A DNA stretch of 64,000 nt from positions 26,392,906-26,456,905 of the forward strand of contig OY987264.1 in NCBI GenBank assembly GCA_963920665.1, given 5' to 3'. The notes beneath the pieces are model-generated. The model was given only the letters and a program-made list of their open reading frames with translations. It had not been told where the DNA came from and made no database searches. The DNA is from Straminergon stramineum (Eukaryota > Streptophyta > Bryopsida > Hypnales > Calliergonaceae). Position numbers and translations under genes: made by a program. This document shows positions 31,348-43,760 of this stretch, one piece after another (position 1 is the first letter of the stretch; every line of letters begins with the position of its first letter).

Positions 31348-34300
31348 GAGTTTTGGTACAACCAGTTGGGTAGAGAGTTACATCATTACATCCTATGTCA
31401 TTGTCCCACACGTATCTGAGGAGACTTGAAAGTGGACACATTAGTACTGTGCCTGATAGTGGACCACACCCGCAGCTGAGGTTGGTATGGAGAAGGCTCC
31501 ATTTTCACAGAGTGTGAGGAGCAGCTGATGGAGGCTTAACTACTAAAGTCAGTGAGAACTGAGGAGTCTCCCAAAGTCAATATGTGTAATTGTAGATCCT
31601 GGCTCTGGTTTGAGGTGAGACAGGGGATTACCCCTAAATGTCACAGCGGACGTTTTCCAGACACTGAGTAGCCAACTTTTCTGAAATTCAGGGTTCATCA
31701 AAATAATGCTATAATCTGAAAATCCCAATGGTGGATTCTTTCAAAACTTGCACAGTAACAGTAATAGTGATCAGACAGTGGGCTCCCCAAATCAGTGGTG
31801 AAGTCTTCAATAAATGAGGCAATTTCAAACTATTCTGGGTTGTTCAAAAGGGTTATTCAGGTTCCCAATTTTTGTTGTTCAACCTGTGACGTGCAGGGGT
31901 TAAGATTACACATGTGATGGATTTATGGAAGACCTTGGTTCTTAGGAAGTTGGGTAGGACACTAGATTGGACCTTGAGTTGGTTGGGAGACTTGTTCTTC
32001 CCTTGTTTGCAATGGAATGAACATCCTCATTATCTTAATGGGAAAGGAAGATTTGTGAAGATCATGTGAGGGTTCTTGTCAATATGCAAGAAGAACCAGC
32101 GGCTAGTTCAAAGTTAGCCAGCGGAATTGGAAAAAAAAAAGTTGCAATCTGGAAACATCAGCAAAAAAATGGTGGAAAAATCTATAAAATTTCAATTTTG
32201 AATGGAGAACAGAGAAAATAATCGGACCCTATACTTAAAAAACTTATTCAATTTGGGGATTGAAGGAAAATAGCCTATAAAACTCAAAAACTTTCCAAAC
32301 ATTGGCTCTTGTTTTGTAAACTCTAAACTTGGCCATAACCTCAATGCACCCCCATTATTTTTAGGACAAATGGCAACCTCTCATTGGATGACAAGAAGCA
32401 TGTTCATTTTTATATTGTATGGATGCATTAATATTGCGATGCCTTCCATTTAATCCCTTGATTGAGCATGGTTGACCAAGATCCAACCACCCAACATTGA
32501 AGTTATTCTTGGTGAATGATGTGAAAGCAAAGGATTGCTATGAGAAATAACTTCCTTTCACTATTTGTAAGGCTTGGCATATATTTTTTCCTAACCATGC
32601 TTAGCTTTCACATGGCATGTGAACTTTATTATAGGTTTTGGTACAAAATGGAGGTCTTTGCATCGACAAAAAAATACATTTGTAGTGGATGTAAAGAAGT
32701 TTGAGAAGGATCCTACTAGAAAAGCTTGTGAATGTTATAGAGATAGATCTTTCACATGATAGTATAGTTTCTTGTTCTTAGTAAAACTATCTAAAATTTG
32801 TAAGAAAACACTTTAAACTAAATGTTTTTTTCATAATTCAATGAGCTTCATGAATGGTAGAGTTGTAAAAAATGAGTATCTACATCTCTATGAGTATTTG
32901 AAAAACCTAAAATGCATTATAATATATGACAATATGAACTTAGATGAAATTTGTTTCAAATGCAATGATGTGAGATTTGATTAATAGAAATTATTGTTGT
33001 CTCCTATTTCTTCTTAAATTGAAATTTTTTCTTTGAGTTGAATATTCATCACTTACACACCTCTGATTTTGCATAGTGATGTGTATAGCATGTGACAAGA
33101 ATACCTAGTTTGGTCTTCATGATTCTTTATTCTTTAAATTTACCATTGCACAATCCTTGAAGACTTATGGTTTTGCATAATGACATATGTAGCATGTGAC
33201 AATAATACCTTTTGGGCATAAAGTCTTTATGTTCACAAGTGTATGACTTTGTTACTTGTGGATGGTCAAGTGGGTCTACTAAAAGAGAATTAAATGAAAC
33301 TCATAAACAATCTTAGGACTTTTGGTAGCATTTATTTTTATTTTTGTCTGATCTTAGACTTTGTATATGTTAAAAATGTTCAAAGCAACTTCTACATGTT
33401 TTCCATTGTGTTCCCCAAACAATGACATTACTAATATTTTGCTTCCTTCTTTAATACATTGCACATTTGGAAACATGTAACATGTCACATTTTTTATATA
33501 TAGGCATTTTTTTATCCCTTAGCATTTAAGAAAATACACAAGCTACATCTCTTTCCAATTGTGCATGAGATAAGCTCTTGATTTTAAAAACTTTGACAAA
33601 ATCATATATATATATATATATATTCACTGAAATTCACATACCCATATGTATCCTTCAAATGTGTTAGTATAACATATCCCATATTTGTATGATTGAGGGA
33701 CATGGGATGTGTTTGACTATTTTGGGGTCATATTGGTAGTAAAGGAAACAAAATAATAGATGTCTTACCTTCCAATTAAAAATCAAGAAAATGACATGGC
33801 CATGTATATTGATTGGCATAATGGGTATACAAAAAATAAGTTATAATTGTAAAAAGATTGTTTTCATTTCAAATTTTGAAGATCAATAACTTCTAAAGTT
33901 GCCAATTTGCATGTCACCACAATACTACTTTCTAATAGATTAAATAATAATAGTGTTCATCTCGAGACCAACATAAATGAAGGGTCTAGTAGGGTAGTTC
34001 AACCAACATTGTCTCATGAACATGAGAAACTAGGTCTACACTTGTTGCCTCCTTTTGGAGTTAGATTCTATATGATGGACTTACAACTAGTAACTAGCAA
34101 CTAGCAACCAAGAATAAAATAAGTAGTCAATATCAATGATTATTGAACAATCATTTGTTCTTTTGGAATTTATTGTAGGTTTTGGTTGCTTGGATTTTTA
34201 TATTGACTTTTTTTTCTAATAGTAGTCACTCCATTGAATTAGAGAATATTTGCGAGTCGCCTCAAGTATAATTTGATGGTCTAGGTTCAAATCCAATGTG

Positions 34301-35448
34301 GCCACTAATTATGCCATTGGACATTGTCTCTATTCTAAGCAAAATGACAATAATTGGTCTAATTTAGTCCTAGTACAAGTTGGTTATTTTCTAGTTTCTG
34401 TTTTATGAGTATAAGAAATTGGAGGTGTTTTATTGCATTGTGATGGATTTCTCTAATTGTTCTTTTGATTAGGGTTTGTTTTTTAGTTTTAGGTGTTATA
34501 TAGTCTTTAAGTTCCTTTGGCATTGTTTGTAGATGACTCTCCTGAGTCTAGTTGTGATAGTTAGCAATGGTAAAATTTTCCATTGTTGATTTTTTATGTC
34601 GTTGAGTTGTGTTTGGTATTTGCTTTCTTTGCAAGTAATGGCTTCTTTGGTATATCTATCAAGACAATATGTAAATTCTACAAATAGTATTTTGATGTTA
34701 GATTTTGATTGAGTAGGTGGTAGGTCATTTTTTGGTTGGTTTAATACTAGAAGTATGTTTGGCTTTAGTGTTGCTTCACAATTACATGATTATCAAGCAT
34801 TTTTGCAATACAAGTCAATAGTCATGATGGAATTATATTGTCTTGGGGTTGGTAGTCATTTTTACTAGCATTCATTCGTTTACAACATCTTTTGTTTTTT
34901 TGACTTGTGAAGAGTTTGTGTAATTTCCATAATGCATTGTTATGGTGTTTTCTTATTAGATTTTGTACATGTTGTTTTTTAAGAAAAGATAATAGAAGGT
35001 GGGTTTATGTATTTATTTCTATCTATTATGTATTTGTTTGTTAGGTACTATAGAGTGTGAAATTAATGTTTGGATTTTCAAGTGGGTTGAATATGTGTTT
35101 CTTTCCCATGTATTGATTGTGTTTAAATTTGAGTACCTTTTGAGATATGTTTGTTATTTGTGGATTTGTTTCCAAAATTATTGGATTCCATTTTGTCTAT
35201 TTCATCATTGCTTAGCCATTTACTCATGTAAGTATATAGTTTTGCTTCAAATATTAGCTTACAAATTTTTTCTTCGTTTAAGTATTTTGGAAGATTTCTA
35301 ATAGGTCTTTCCATAGTTTGAGTACATTTTGGAGGATGACTTTGTGCAACAATATAGGCTTGTATACATTTCCATGTTGTTTTGTGATTCTTCATCACCT
35401 TTTTGTCATACTTTCTTTTTCTAGTTTGTCAATTTCTTCATTTCCATG
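31348..35448. other. AT-rich intergenic DNA, no gene
   Basis: Only short frames. A (TA)n tract lies at 33603-33622. From about 34160 the plus strand becomes markedly T-rich relative to A. A GGTTCAAATCC B-box-like match near 34288 has no supporting SINE structure. Confidence 0.5.
33603..33622 (+). repeat. (TA)n microsatellite
   Basis: Roughly ten TA units. Confidence 0.9.
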
Positions 35449-35771
35449 CATTAGAAGAGATTTGAGGGCATGAAGAAGCCACAAGTTATTTTGAATTCTT
35501 AGGGCGTGGGAACTCGCCACATTAGTAGTATGACATGGCACAAACACTGCCATGTCGGAAAATAATATTTTTTTTAAATATTTTTTTAATTGAGTTTTAG
35601 GTTTATGAGTATTTTTTGAAATCTTGGGAAAAAGTCATTTTCATTTGATTTTTTTCAAAAATTTAGAAATTCAGCCCATTAAGGGTTGATTCCCAATTTT
35701 TGGTAGCACAGGGAACAATGCAAGGAACAACCCTGATACAGGCTCTTGAAGCCCTCAATTCTTCTCTAATG
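35449..35771. mobile_element. MITE-like element, CATTAG family
   Basis: The left end CATTAGAAGAGATTTGAGGG pairs with the right end, which in reverse complement reads CATTAGAGAAGAATTGAGGG. Internal stretches (GGGAACTCGCCAC; TGACATGGCA) resemble the element at 57942-58210. No clear target duplication. Confidence 0.6.
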
Positions 35772-37671
35772 TATGTTTACATGCATTGGTCTTTTGTGTA
35801 GGTATATTGGGGCCTTTTGATGTTGTAATATTTTGTTTTTTTCTATAAAGATTTGTTTATTTCGGTGGTTGTTTTAAAAGTGTAAGGTGTTTGGTTTGTG
35901 TGTTTATGAGGTAGAGGAAGTGAATGTTGTAAATATATTTGTGGTTGTCTTCCTTGTTTTTTGTAAGTTCTACCCTAAAGATGTTTTGAAGTCCAAGAGT
36001 CTTAGGCCAGTATTTTTTTATTTTTTTATTTTAAATTCTATATTGTAGTGTATCACCTATACCATTAGGGTGGGTGATATGAACCAGTCATAGACCTACA
36101 TAATAGGAGTCTATGTTATAATTTTATTATACAAAAATTTCTTTGTATCGAGGGCATGATGTAATTTGGGCGTTAACATATGTATAAGTTTGCTGATTTT
36201 TGAGCTTTGTCTTTTGGGTGTGTAGAGATGAATTCTATATTTTGAAGTATAGATAATGAGTATACCTAGTTTATATACCTCCATAACGTTTAGGTGTTGT
36301 GTCATGGTATTTTTAAGAAGATTTTCAAATTTGGAGAATGGGAAGATGTAGTTAATGTGGTGTATATTCTAATAGATTTTACTTCAATTTTAATTTAGTA
36401 AAAATCAAAGCCAAAAAAGTGTAACTTGATAAGAATTTAACACAATTGGATATGAATTTTCATATCAAATGTTTAGCACAATTGGTTACACCTATGAATT
36501 TTCTTCACTCTCTTCAAGTCTTCATAATTCTCGATGATTTCAATTCTTCACAAAAACATTTAAAAAAACATCACTTCTAGAAAATATGTGATTTCATATT
36601 AGAAATGTTAAAAAAATCTCTCAAATGCAATGAAAAATGAAGCATACAAGGTAAACATCATTAAAGTGTGACTACATGATTATCAAGTATATCGATTTAG
36701 GGTTAGTGTTAATATTTAACAAACTCATAAATTTGCAATTATCATTTCAAAGGTTTCAAGACTAAAACTATTACCAATAAGAAGTAAGAATCTATTGGAT
36801 ATAGTCTAATTTGCTTTGTCACATGGAGATACTTTCAATAGAGGATTTATGGTATGCTTCCAAGGATAGTATACTTCTACCTCTCATATGTATCTCAAAT
36901 TGGAAGTACACTTTAGAATTAAGAGTTTACAATATGAAACGCTTAGGGGAGGCATGGGTTACAAATTCTACAATACATATTGGTTTTAATTGACACAAAC
37001 AATTCATATCTATATATCATTCAAGTAGAACTTTAAAACTACTCTCAAAGAAGGACCTCCCAAATTATGAGGCATGAAAGCCAAATGAAAAATGAAATAT
37101 GAAAATAAAATCACAAGTAAATTTGTCATGTGTATAATACTTATTTTCTTGGTGTCTGCTATGTTAGAAAAATAAATTTATAAATTAGGGTAAAAACTTA
37201 TTATTGAATTTTGAATGATCATTTGTTTTTCAAAGATGAATGTGCTTTGTAGCTACAATTGCTAAAGTAACATGGAACCACCAATGCCCTACAATCAAGT
37301 CAAATTTAGTAAAAACCATTGGGCTTTTTCAAAAAGTAATATGAATTGTAGAATTATAGTTTAAGTTATTGTAGATTGAGGAAGAGACCCACAAGGAGAC
37401 CCACATGACAACTTAGACTTTGGGCCTTCTCATAAGTTGTTTCCCTATAGTATCCACTAGTGTTTCCAATATCATGTGATGGATTATAACCTAGTAATAC
37501 TTTAGGTTTTGCCAATGAATTGAAAAAATTTGACTTGCACATACATGATTTTTAAGATTGTCATTTTCTTTTCCATCAAATTGAATAAAGACATGATAGA
37601 ATTATAGGATCCAAAGTGATTATGTCTCCTAATTGAAGTGCATTGACTAAGGGAACCACAATATGGAACTC
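35772..37671. other. AT-rich intergenic DNA, no gene
   Basis: Continues the T-rich strand bias to about 36330. No recognisable element beyond that. Confidence 0.5.
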
Positions 37672-37937
37672 AGAGCATCTACACTCATGCTCTAAATAGG
37701 TGACTTTAATAACTCTTAAAGGACGAGCATGAGAAAAGGCATTCTACCTAGGCCTTTGCAACAAATAGAATTTGAATAGGCTCTATAAAACCAAGCATGT
37801 TCACAACAATCACAAGTCCATATCAATTGTATCTATGACATTGTTTGGTTTTATAAGAGGTTGGTTCCCTACTTTAGAGCATTGTGCCATGCTAGGGAGG
37901 TCAATCTTGTTGTTTAGAGTTGGGAGTGTAGACTAGG
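37672..37937. mobile_element. MITE-like inverted repeat
   Basis: Left AGAGCATCTACACTCATGCT followed by CTAAA. The right end in reverse complement reads CCTAGTCTACACTCCCAA followed by CTCTAAA. Internal CTCTATAAAACCAA pairs with TTGGTTTTATAAGAGG. Target duplication not seen. Confidence 0.5.
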
Positions 37938-40264
37938 ATGGGCAACTCGATATATACCTCAAAAATAAATTTAGCACGGGTTTTCTATGTCATAAATTGA
38001 AGACCATTTTTCTTGAGTATGGATGTGGGGGCTCTAACCTTTACACCCAAGTTGGAGACTCTTGAGTGCTAAAATAATAGATCATATTAGCTAAGAAGTC
38101 CATTTGCCTTTTTCACTAAAATGAATGTGTAAATTAGAGCAGGTTTGCCCTATGGACCTGGACAATATTTAGGGTCTCTGTAAACCCCTGTAAGAAATTT
38201 CCTTGTTCATTTGATGGGCAAGTTATTTTGTGTAATTAGTGCATTATACAAGCCCACTCATGTAATCAGACACTAGTCCACCATGTGCCATTGCCATTGC
38301 CACAATCAAAATAAAAGTAATAGTATTTTTCTAATTTTTTGATTCATAAAAACTTTGAAATTCAATAATTTTCACATCATGGGCCCAAACACCACGAAAC
38401 AAAGCCTGTGCACCCCTCCTTGCCAAGGGCTTTCTAAGGGTACCAAGAACTTGATAGGGGGACTCACAGTCTAGGAGATCTTAATGTAACAAACAAAACA
38501 AAACAAATAGCCTATCTTAAGGTATGGATTGCAGATTCACTTCATTTAGAAAGTTTCCTGTTCAGCAAAGGAATCTTTATCATCTCTTTCATTTCTTGTA
38601 TTTTCTAGCAGGTGGTTTATGTGGATTGAGTCCTTCTGTTTGGGCATTCCACAAAAAAAGGGCCTCCTTGTGGAACTCTGCCCTCATTCTTTGAACCTTT
38701 TTTTTGGCGAAAACCCCTCACAATTGGGCATTATCCTCAACGCAATGCTTGATTCTAGGGACTCTAGAAGGATTGACATGATTTGCATTTGGCCTACCCT
38801 TGCATTTAATCATTGTTCTCCCCACCACATGTCACCCCATACAGATGAAGCAAAAGAAAAGTATCTGAAAATGTAATTTCACCTCTGCATTTGTTAGGGA
38901 TGAAAACAAAAAGGGAATCAATTGTGAAAAATTTTGAAACAAGATTCAGCTCTATCTAAGGTAAACAATTACATTAGTTTATTGATAATGGATAGTGGGA
39001 AATTAAACCAAAAAACCCATTGAATCAATGATATGCAAGCAAATTTTTTAATGAAATTAAAAATAATAATAATAATATTTTCTTAAAAAATCACCCTCCT
39101 CATCCAACCAGTCTGATAAGGAAGAGAGATCCAACTACAGTAGTTAGTCCCTCCAACCAAACTTTTAACTGCCTTGTGCAATGTGAATGTGATTTGTGGA
39201 TATGATTTGGAAACTCAGATTCAGAAACCATAGTCAATGCAAGAGTGGATGCAAGAGTCTTTTTCAGGAGGACCAAGCCAATAAATGATGGATGGCAAGG
39301 TGTGTTCCAAGAGTGTAAAATGAAGGCAAATGAAGGAGCCAAAAATTCTAGCCAAACTCAAAGCATTTCAAGGGAGGGCCATATAGTCGAAGACAGGGTC
39401 GTGGTACTCATGTTTGCAGAGGAAAATTGAGGTCTACAGGAAGTTATCATTACTTGCAAATTCTTCACTACAAAAATATGGAACCTCTACACATGGAGCT
39501 ATGGCGAGGTTCTCACACACAAATTCTTTCTCAAAATTCTCTTGCAAAGGCTCAATGACACAACTAAACCAAAGTTTCAAGAATCCTCAAACTTAAAAAA
39601 AAATATGGAAGGAAAACTAGCCTAATACAACGTATAAACTAATTTCCACACTTATGAAATTACTTTTATTCCACTTCACATTATGTCGATTGAAAGGCCA
39701 TGGGTTTCCACAAATGAAGTTTTAAGAAACCAAGAATTCAGCCTCTCGACCCTTTATACCAGAAAGCACAATCCAATTGAAAGTTCATTGCCCTCCAAAC
39801 TACCTACATGACAACAAATTGCCTGCATGGCAAAGAACTCTTGAAGGAAGTTTTGGTTGGTTAGAAATGGAGATCCAAACTGTGGTCAACAAGTTGTGGA
39901 ATTCTTCTCATGAAACTATAAAAGTAATAGGTTGGCATGGTTTGACATGGCCTTGATAATTCTTGTCTTTTTTCTTGGTTCTAATTGGGCCTACTTTGGA
40001 CCTCCAATTTTGCCAAGATCAGAATATTTTTGTGTCTATTTTATATGATTTGATTTCTGATGATAATAATGTCAATTTCTAATTTCGCACACCAATGACA
40101 AGTTAATAATAATATTTGTGTATGCCCCTTATGTTGTATGCATTGATGATGCTCTAAGAAGAACAAATCATAAATTGCACCAAATGGAAGAACCCAAGAT
40201 TTTCAATACATTTGCAATTACCGTATTAAAAAAATGACTCCATTTGCAAGTATAGTAAGTTAGA
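37938..40264. other. Intergenic, no gene
   Basis: Open frames of up to 85 codons (e.g. 38619-38876 + and 39100-39342 -) have no recognisable domain or exon signature. An (AAT)n tract lies at 39061-39078. Confidence 0.5.
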
Positions 40265-40501
40265 TTGATGGAGCCACACATCCCTGCAGGCAGTTAGGTC
40301 ATCAGGAGACAATGCAAGAGTCAATCTTAGTCAGTAATCTTAACCAACGAAATAGAGTTACTCACTCACTGAGCCAGTATCATTGGGTGGTGACTGGTGA
40401 GTCCTTCATAAGTTAGGCTGGTCTCCAGCACTTTTAAAGACATGCCATCGATTCTTGTGCAATGAAATCCCCATTTCATTTGTGTCAAAAAAAAAAAAAA
40501 A
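40265..40501 (+). mobile_element. Possible SINE or retrocopy with poly(A) tail
   Basis: A less AT-rich stretch of about 220 bp ends in a run of about 15 A at 40487-40501, unlike the irregular A-tracts elsewhere. No pol III boxes and no target duplication were identified. Confidence 0.35.
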
Positions 40502-40910
40502 TACATGCCACTGGCAGCATACCTAAGGTGGAAGCACCCATAAACGACAATACAAGCAATTCATCATAGTTGGAAGCACCTTCGGGTAGAAAAAAATGCT
40601 TTAGAAGTATGAGCAATTGAAAATCAGGAATTTTCAAAAAAAATTATAATTTTCGGATATGGCATGCATTTTCTATCAATTTTCAAAGTCACAATTCCAT
40701 AGACCATTGAATGTGTCACATAGGTGGACTTGAAATCTAAACCTGACAATTTCAGCAGTCAATCAATCAACAGTTTGTTAGGGGACGATTTAATGACAAT
40801 TTACAAAGACACTTCAATGAAAGCCTAGGGACATTCCTAGAGAACTCTACTATACATTAATGGAAACGGGGATGCTTTTGAGGGGTGTTTCTACCTTAAA
40901 TGCATATGAA

Positions 40911-41641
40911 TTAGAGCACCTACACTAGGGTGCAAAATATTGCCTCAACAAGAGGTTTGTTGTGCCTAGGTGAGTTTTTCTATCTCACCAGTTGGAGATT
41001 TAGGCATTTTTCAACGCACGCCACATCAAAATTTCATTGCCACACTCTAACCTATGAGGTGGATAGCCCTGAAACCGCCACTAATTGTTGTTGTGCCTAA
41101 TTACTATTATTAGACTATTCAATTTTTTTCTATTTTCTATTGACAAGTGGAAGGAGGTTCCAACGCACCAAAGGACACAACATTTGGATTCCATATGCAA
41201 AAGGTTTGAAGGAATAAAAAGCTTGGTTCTTAAAGTATTTCTTCCACATAGGTATGTAATTGATTTTGAAGATGTGCACAAAGTGAAGATGTTGATTTAG
41301 GATCATTGGCGTATTTGGAGGGCCTACTATAATGCCCTACACATTGGACGCATCTAATGCCTTTTCAAACTTCATAGACAAAACAAAAAAGAGCTCCTAG
41401 TGGAGAGTGTGAGTGCTTTGTGGGGAGGTGATGCTTGTGGGTTATTCCAAATTGGCTTCTTCCATGCCACTCTAAATTTGGATTTAGCTGCATTGGTATT
41501 CGGGATAGAGCATTAAAATAAGGAATTGTGCAAGATGCTTATAGGGGGGCTAGTTAAAGTATAGGGCCTTCACCATCATAGGGACACGCAAAGTTCTCAA
41601 AACTGGCTTCATTCTACTATTTGCTAGTAGAGATGCTCTAA
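40911..41641. mobile_element. Candidate non-autonomous DNA transposon with TTAGAGCA ends
   Basis: The left end TTAGAGCACCTACACTAG and the right end in reverse complement TTAGAGCATCTCTACTAG agree at 15 of 18 positions. The interior of about 700 bp has no recognisable transposase. Flanks show no obvious duplication, so the ends may be slightly misplaced. Confidence 0.45.
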
Positions 41642-42837
41642 GGGTTCTGAGCAAGGTTCCTATACTTGAATTATAAAGGTTTTTATTAAATCTTGTTGTT
41701 AGGGTAACTAATCCTATTGTTGTCACAATTTTCAATTTTATCCTCTATAAGTATGAAAGTATCAAATTAGTTTTTCTCTCAAACATGCATAATTAACAAT
41801 GAAGTTAGAAAGAAGTGGTTTTGAATTTTTCCTAGTGAGTTTGTAATTTCTATAATTTTTAGGAATAAGCATCCAAAAAATGCATAAGAAAGATAGGCTC
41901 TCCCAATTCAAAAGAGAAGAGAATTGCCATAATAATCAACTCCGTCCAACAATTAACAAAAGCTAAAACAATAGTCACCGTTCTAAGAGTCCATATAGCC
42001 ACCTCCTTTGACAAGAATTAACCTCTTAAATTCCATTGTTCTTGAAAGCAACTTTGTAGAATGGAAATCATCCATGTATTAAAAAAAACCAAAAAAACAC
42101 CTTTGTAGAGCCTAGAGTCATCACTCATACCTTTGATTTTGCCACATTCACCTCTTAATTTGGTGACAAACAACTCAATCTTTGGTACAAGTTGAGAAGG
42201 GACAATTTTAGGTTGATTTAGTGGCAAAAATAGGGTCTACTATATGATGTCAGAAATAGTCACATGGGAAAAATAGGGTTGGTTACCTTAGTTGAAAGGG
42301 AATTCTAAGTTCTCTTAGAATGCATTTTGGGACATGGTTTGAATAAACTATTAATTTTCAATGTGTTGGAAATAGGTGTACCTAAAATCAACTCTAGGCT
42401 CTTATGTATGGAGCAACCCCTTTTTTTTGGCACCATGGGGCTAGCTAGATTGCACTAGTTCTTTATAAATATCTATTTTTCACCAAATAAAAGTAATCCT
42501 TTTTTGCCAAATTTTATTCATTTCTATTAAAAATGTAGATGAAGTTGTCAAATTTGGATGAAAAAGTGCATGATTATGATTGAAAAGTGTTTTTTTGGTC
42601 CAAAAGATGGATGAATGCACAAATACGGTGCTTCATCAAATTTTAAGTGATCACCATCTTGGCATTTTCTTAGAAAGTAATAAATAAAAATAGTTGGTAT
42701 AGAGGTTGCCCCTTTGAGACAAGAATCTAGATGGGATGGTTTTGCAAACATGTCATAATTAGGTGTTGTTACCTAATAGACCATTATGATTGAGCATCTA
42801 TAAGTCAACTAAAGAAATTTAAACTAACATCTAAATG
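41642..42837. other. AT-rich intergenic DNA, no gene
   Basis: Only short chance frames and homopolymer runs (e.g. T9 near 42420). Confidence 0.5.
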
Positions 42838-43760
42838 CTCAAGCCTTCTTGGAGTTTGCTTGAATCTAAACATAAAGTCAAAGCTTTTATAAGTTTCATT
42901 AATCTTTTTGAATTGATGAAACTATACAAGTTATGAATCATTAGGAGGGTTGCTATTATGTGAGCATAGGAGTGTGAGCCCATGAGCCTACAATACTATA
43001 CACCTATGTTATAGGTGTATATACCATAGAAACCGTCTATGATTATATGGTATATATGTTACAAATACCCATATTATAGGTGTTTATGATACATACACCT
43101 TCTATAGTGTGGGGTATCTATATTATAGGTACCTATAATGTAGGCTCAATGCTCACAAGCTTGCATTCTTGGGCTCACATACTAGCACCGTTGGAATCAT
43201 TAGGAGACAAAAAAATAAATAATCGAACATATGGATTCAAAAAACTTATAATGATTAATCACAAGGGTGTTAAATTTTTTTGAAAGAGGATTGAAGTCTT
43301 ACATTATTTTTTTTAACATATAAGTCTAAAATTATGGTCATGAAAAAATATTCAGTTGAAGGAAATAACAAGTATATAATTTGTACATAATCAATTTACA
43401 CCATCCACTCTAAAATTTGTTTAGAAGAATTTCCATGTGATTTTCCTCTAAGGATTCATTACCTAGAGGCTTATCTCCAAGAACTCTTAACACTAAAAAA
43501 TCAAGTTTTGTAATAAACAACCTTACACAAAATTTTGAATAGGAAAATCATGATTTTTCTTTTCAAAATCTAATTTTGATAATAAAAAAAGACTTCTTTG
43601 GGTATTTACCTCAAAAAAAGAACTTGAAATTATAAGTTGATTTAAATACTGAGATTGAAGTTGACCTCAAAGTTTAGTGGATACAAAAATGTGATACCTT
43701 GGGCGTTTAGAGATTAAAGAATTGTGGACATCCTAACATTTCATTTGTAAATTCTTCAAG
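42838..43760 (+). repeat. Dispersed repeat R1, copy interrupted by an insertion
   Basis: Colinear with 48484-50430. Shared landmarks include TTTATAAGTTTCAT versus TTTGATAAGTTTCAT, GAGGGTGTTAAA-type sequence (43264 and 48669), an AATAGRAAAATCAT motif (43540 and 50245), and ACCTTGGGC (43697 and 50382). Interrupted by the insertion at 42948-43193. Confidence 0.6.
42948..43193. mobile_element. 246-bp MITE-like insertion flanked by a 13-bp direct repeat
   Basis: GAATCATTAGGAG occurs exactly at 42935-42947 and 43194-43206. The insert starts GGTTGCTATTATGTGAGC, and its right end in reverse complement contains GGTGCTAGTATGTGAGC, so the inverted ends are about 17-18 bp, followed by further paired stretches (GAGCCTACA; TATAGGTG). 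The related copy near 48590-48680 lacks the insert. Confidence 0.7.

Noticed and set aside
34240..34330. GGTTCAAATCC B-box-like match, possible tRNA or SINE
   Set aside because: T-stem does not pair, no A-box or acceptor stem, no poly(A) tail or duplication.
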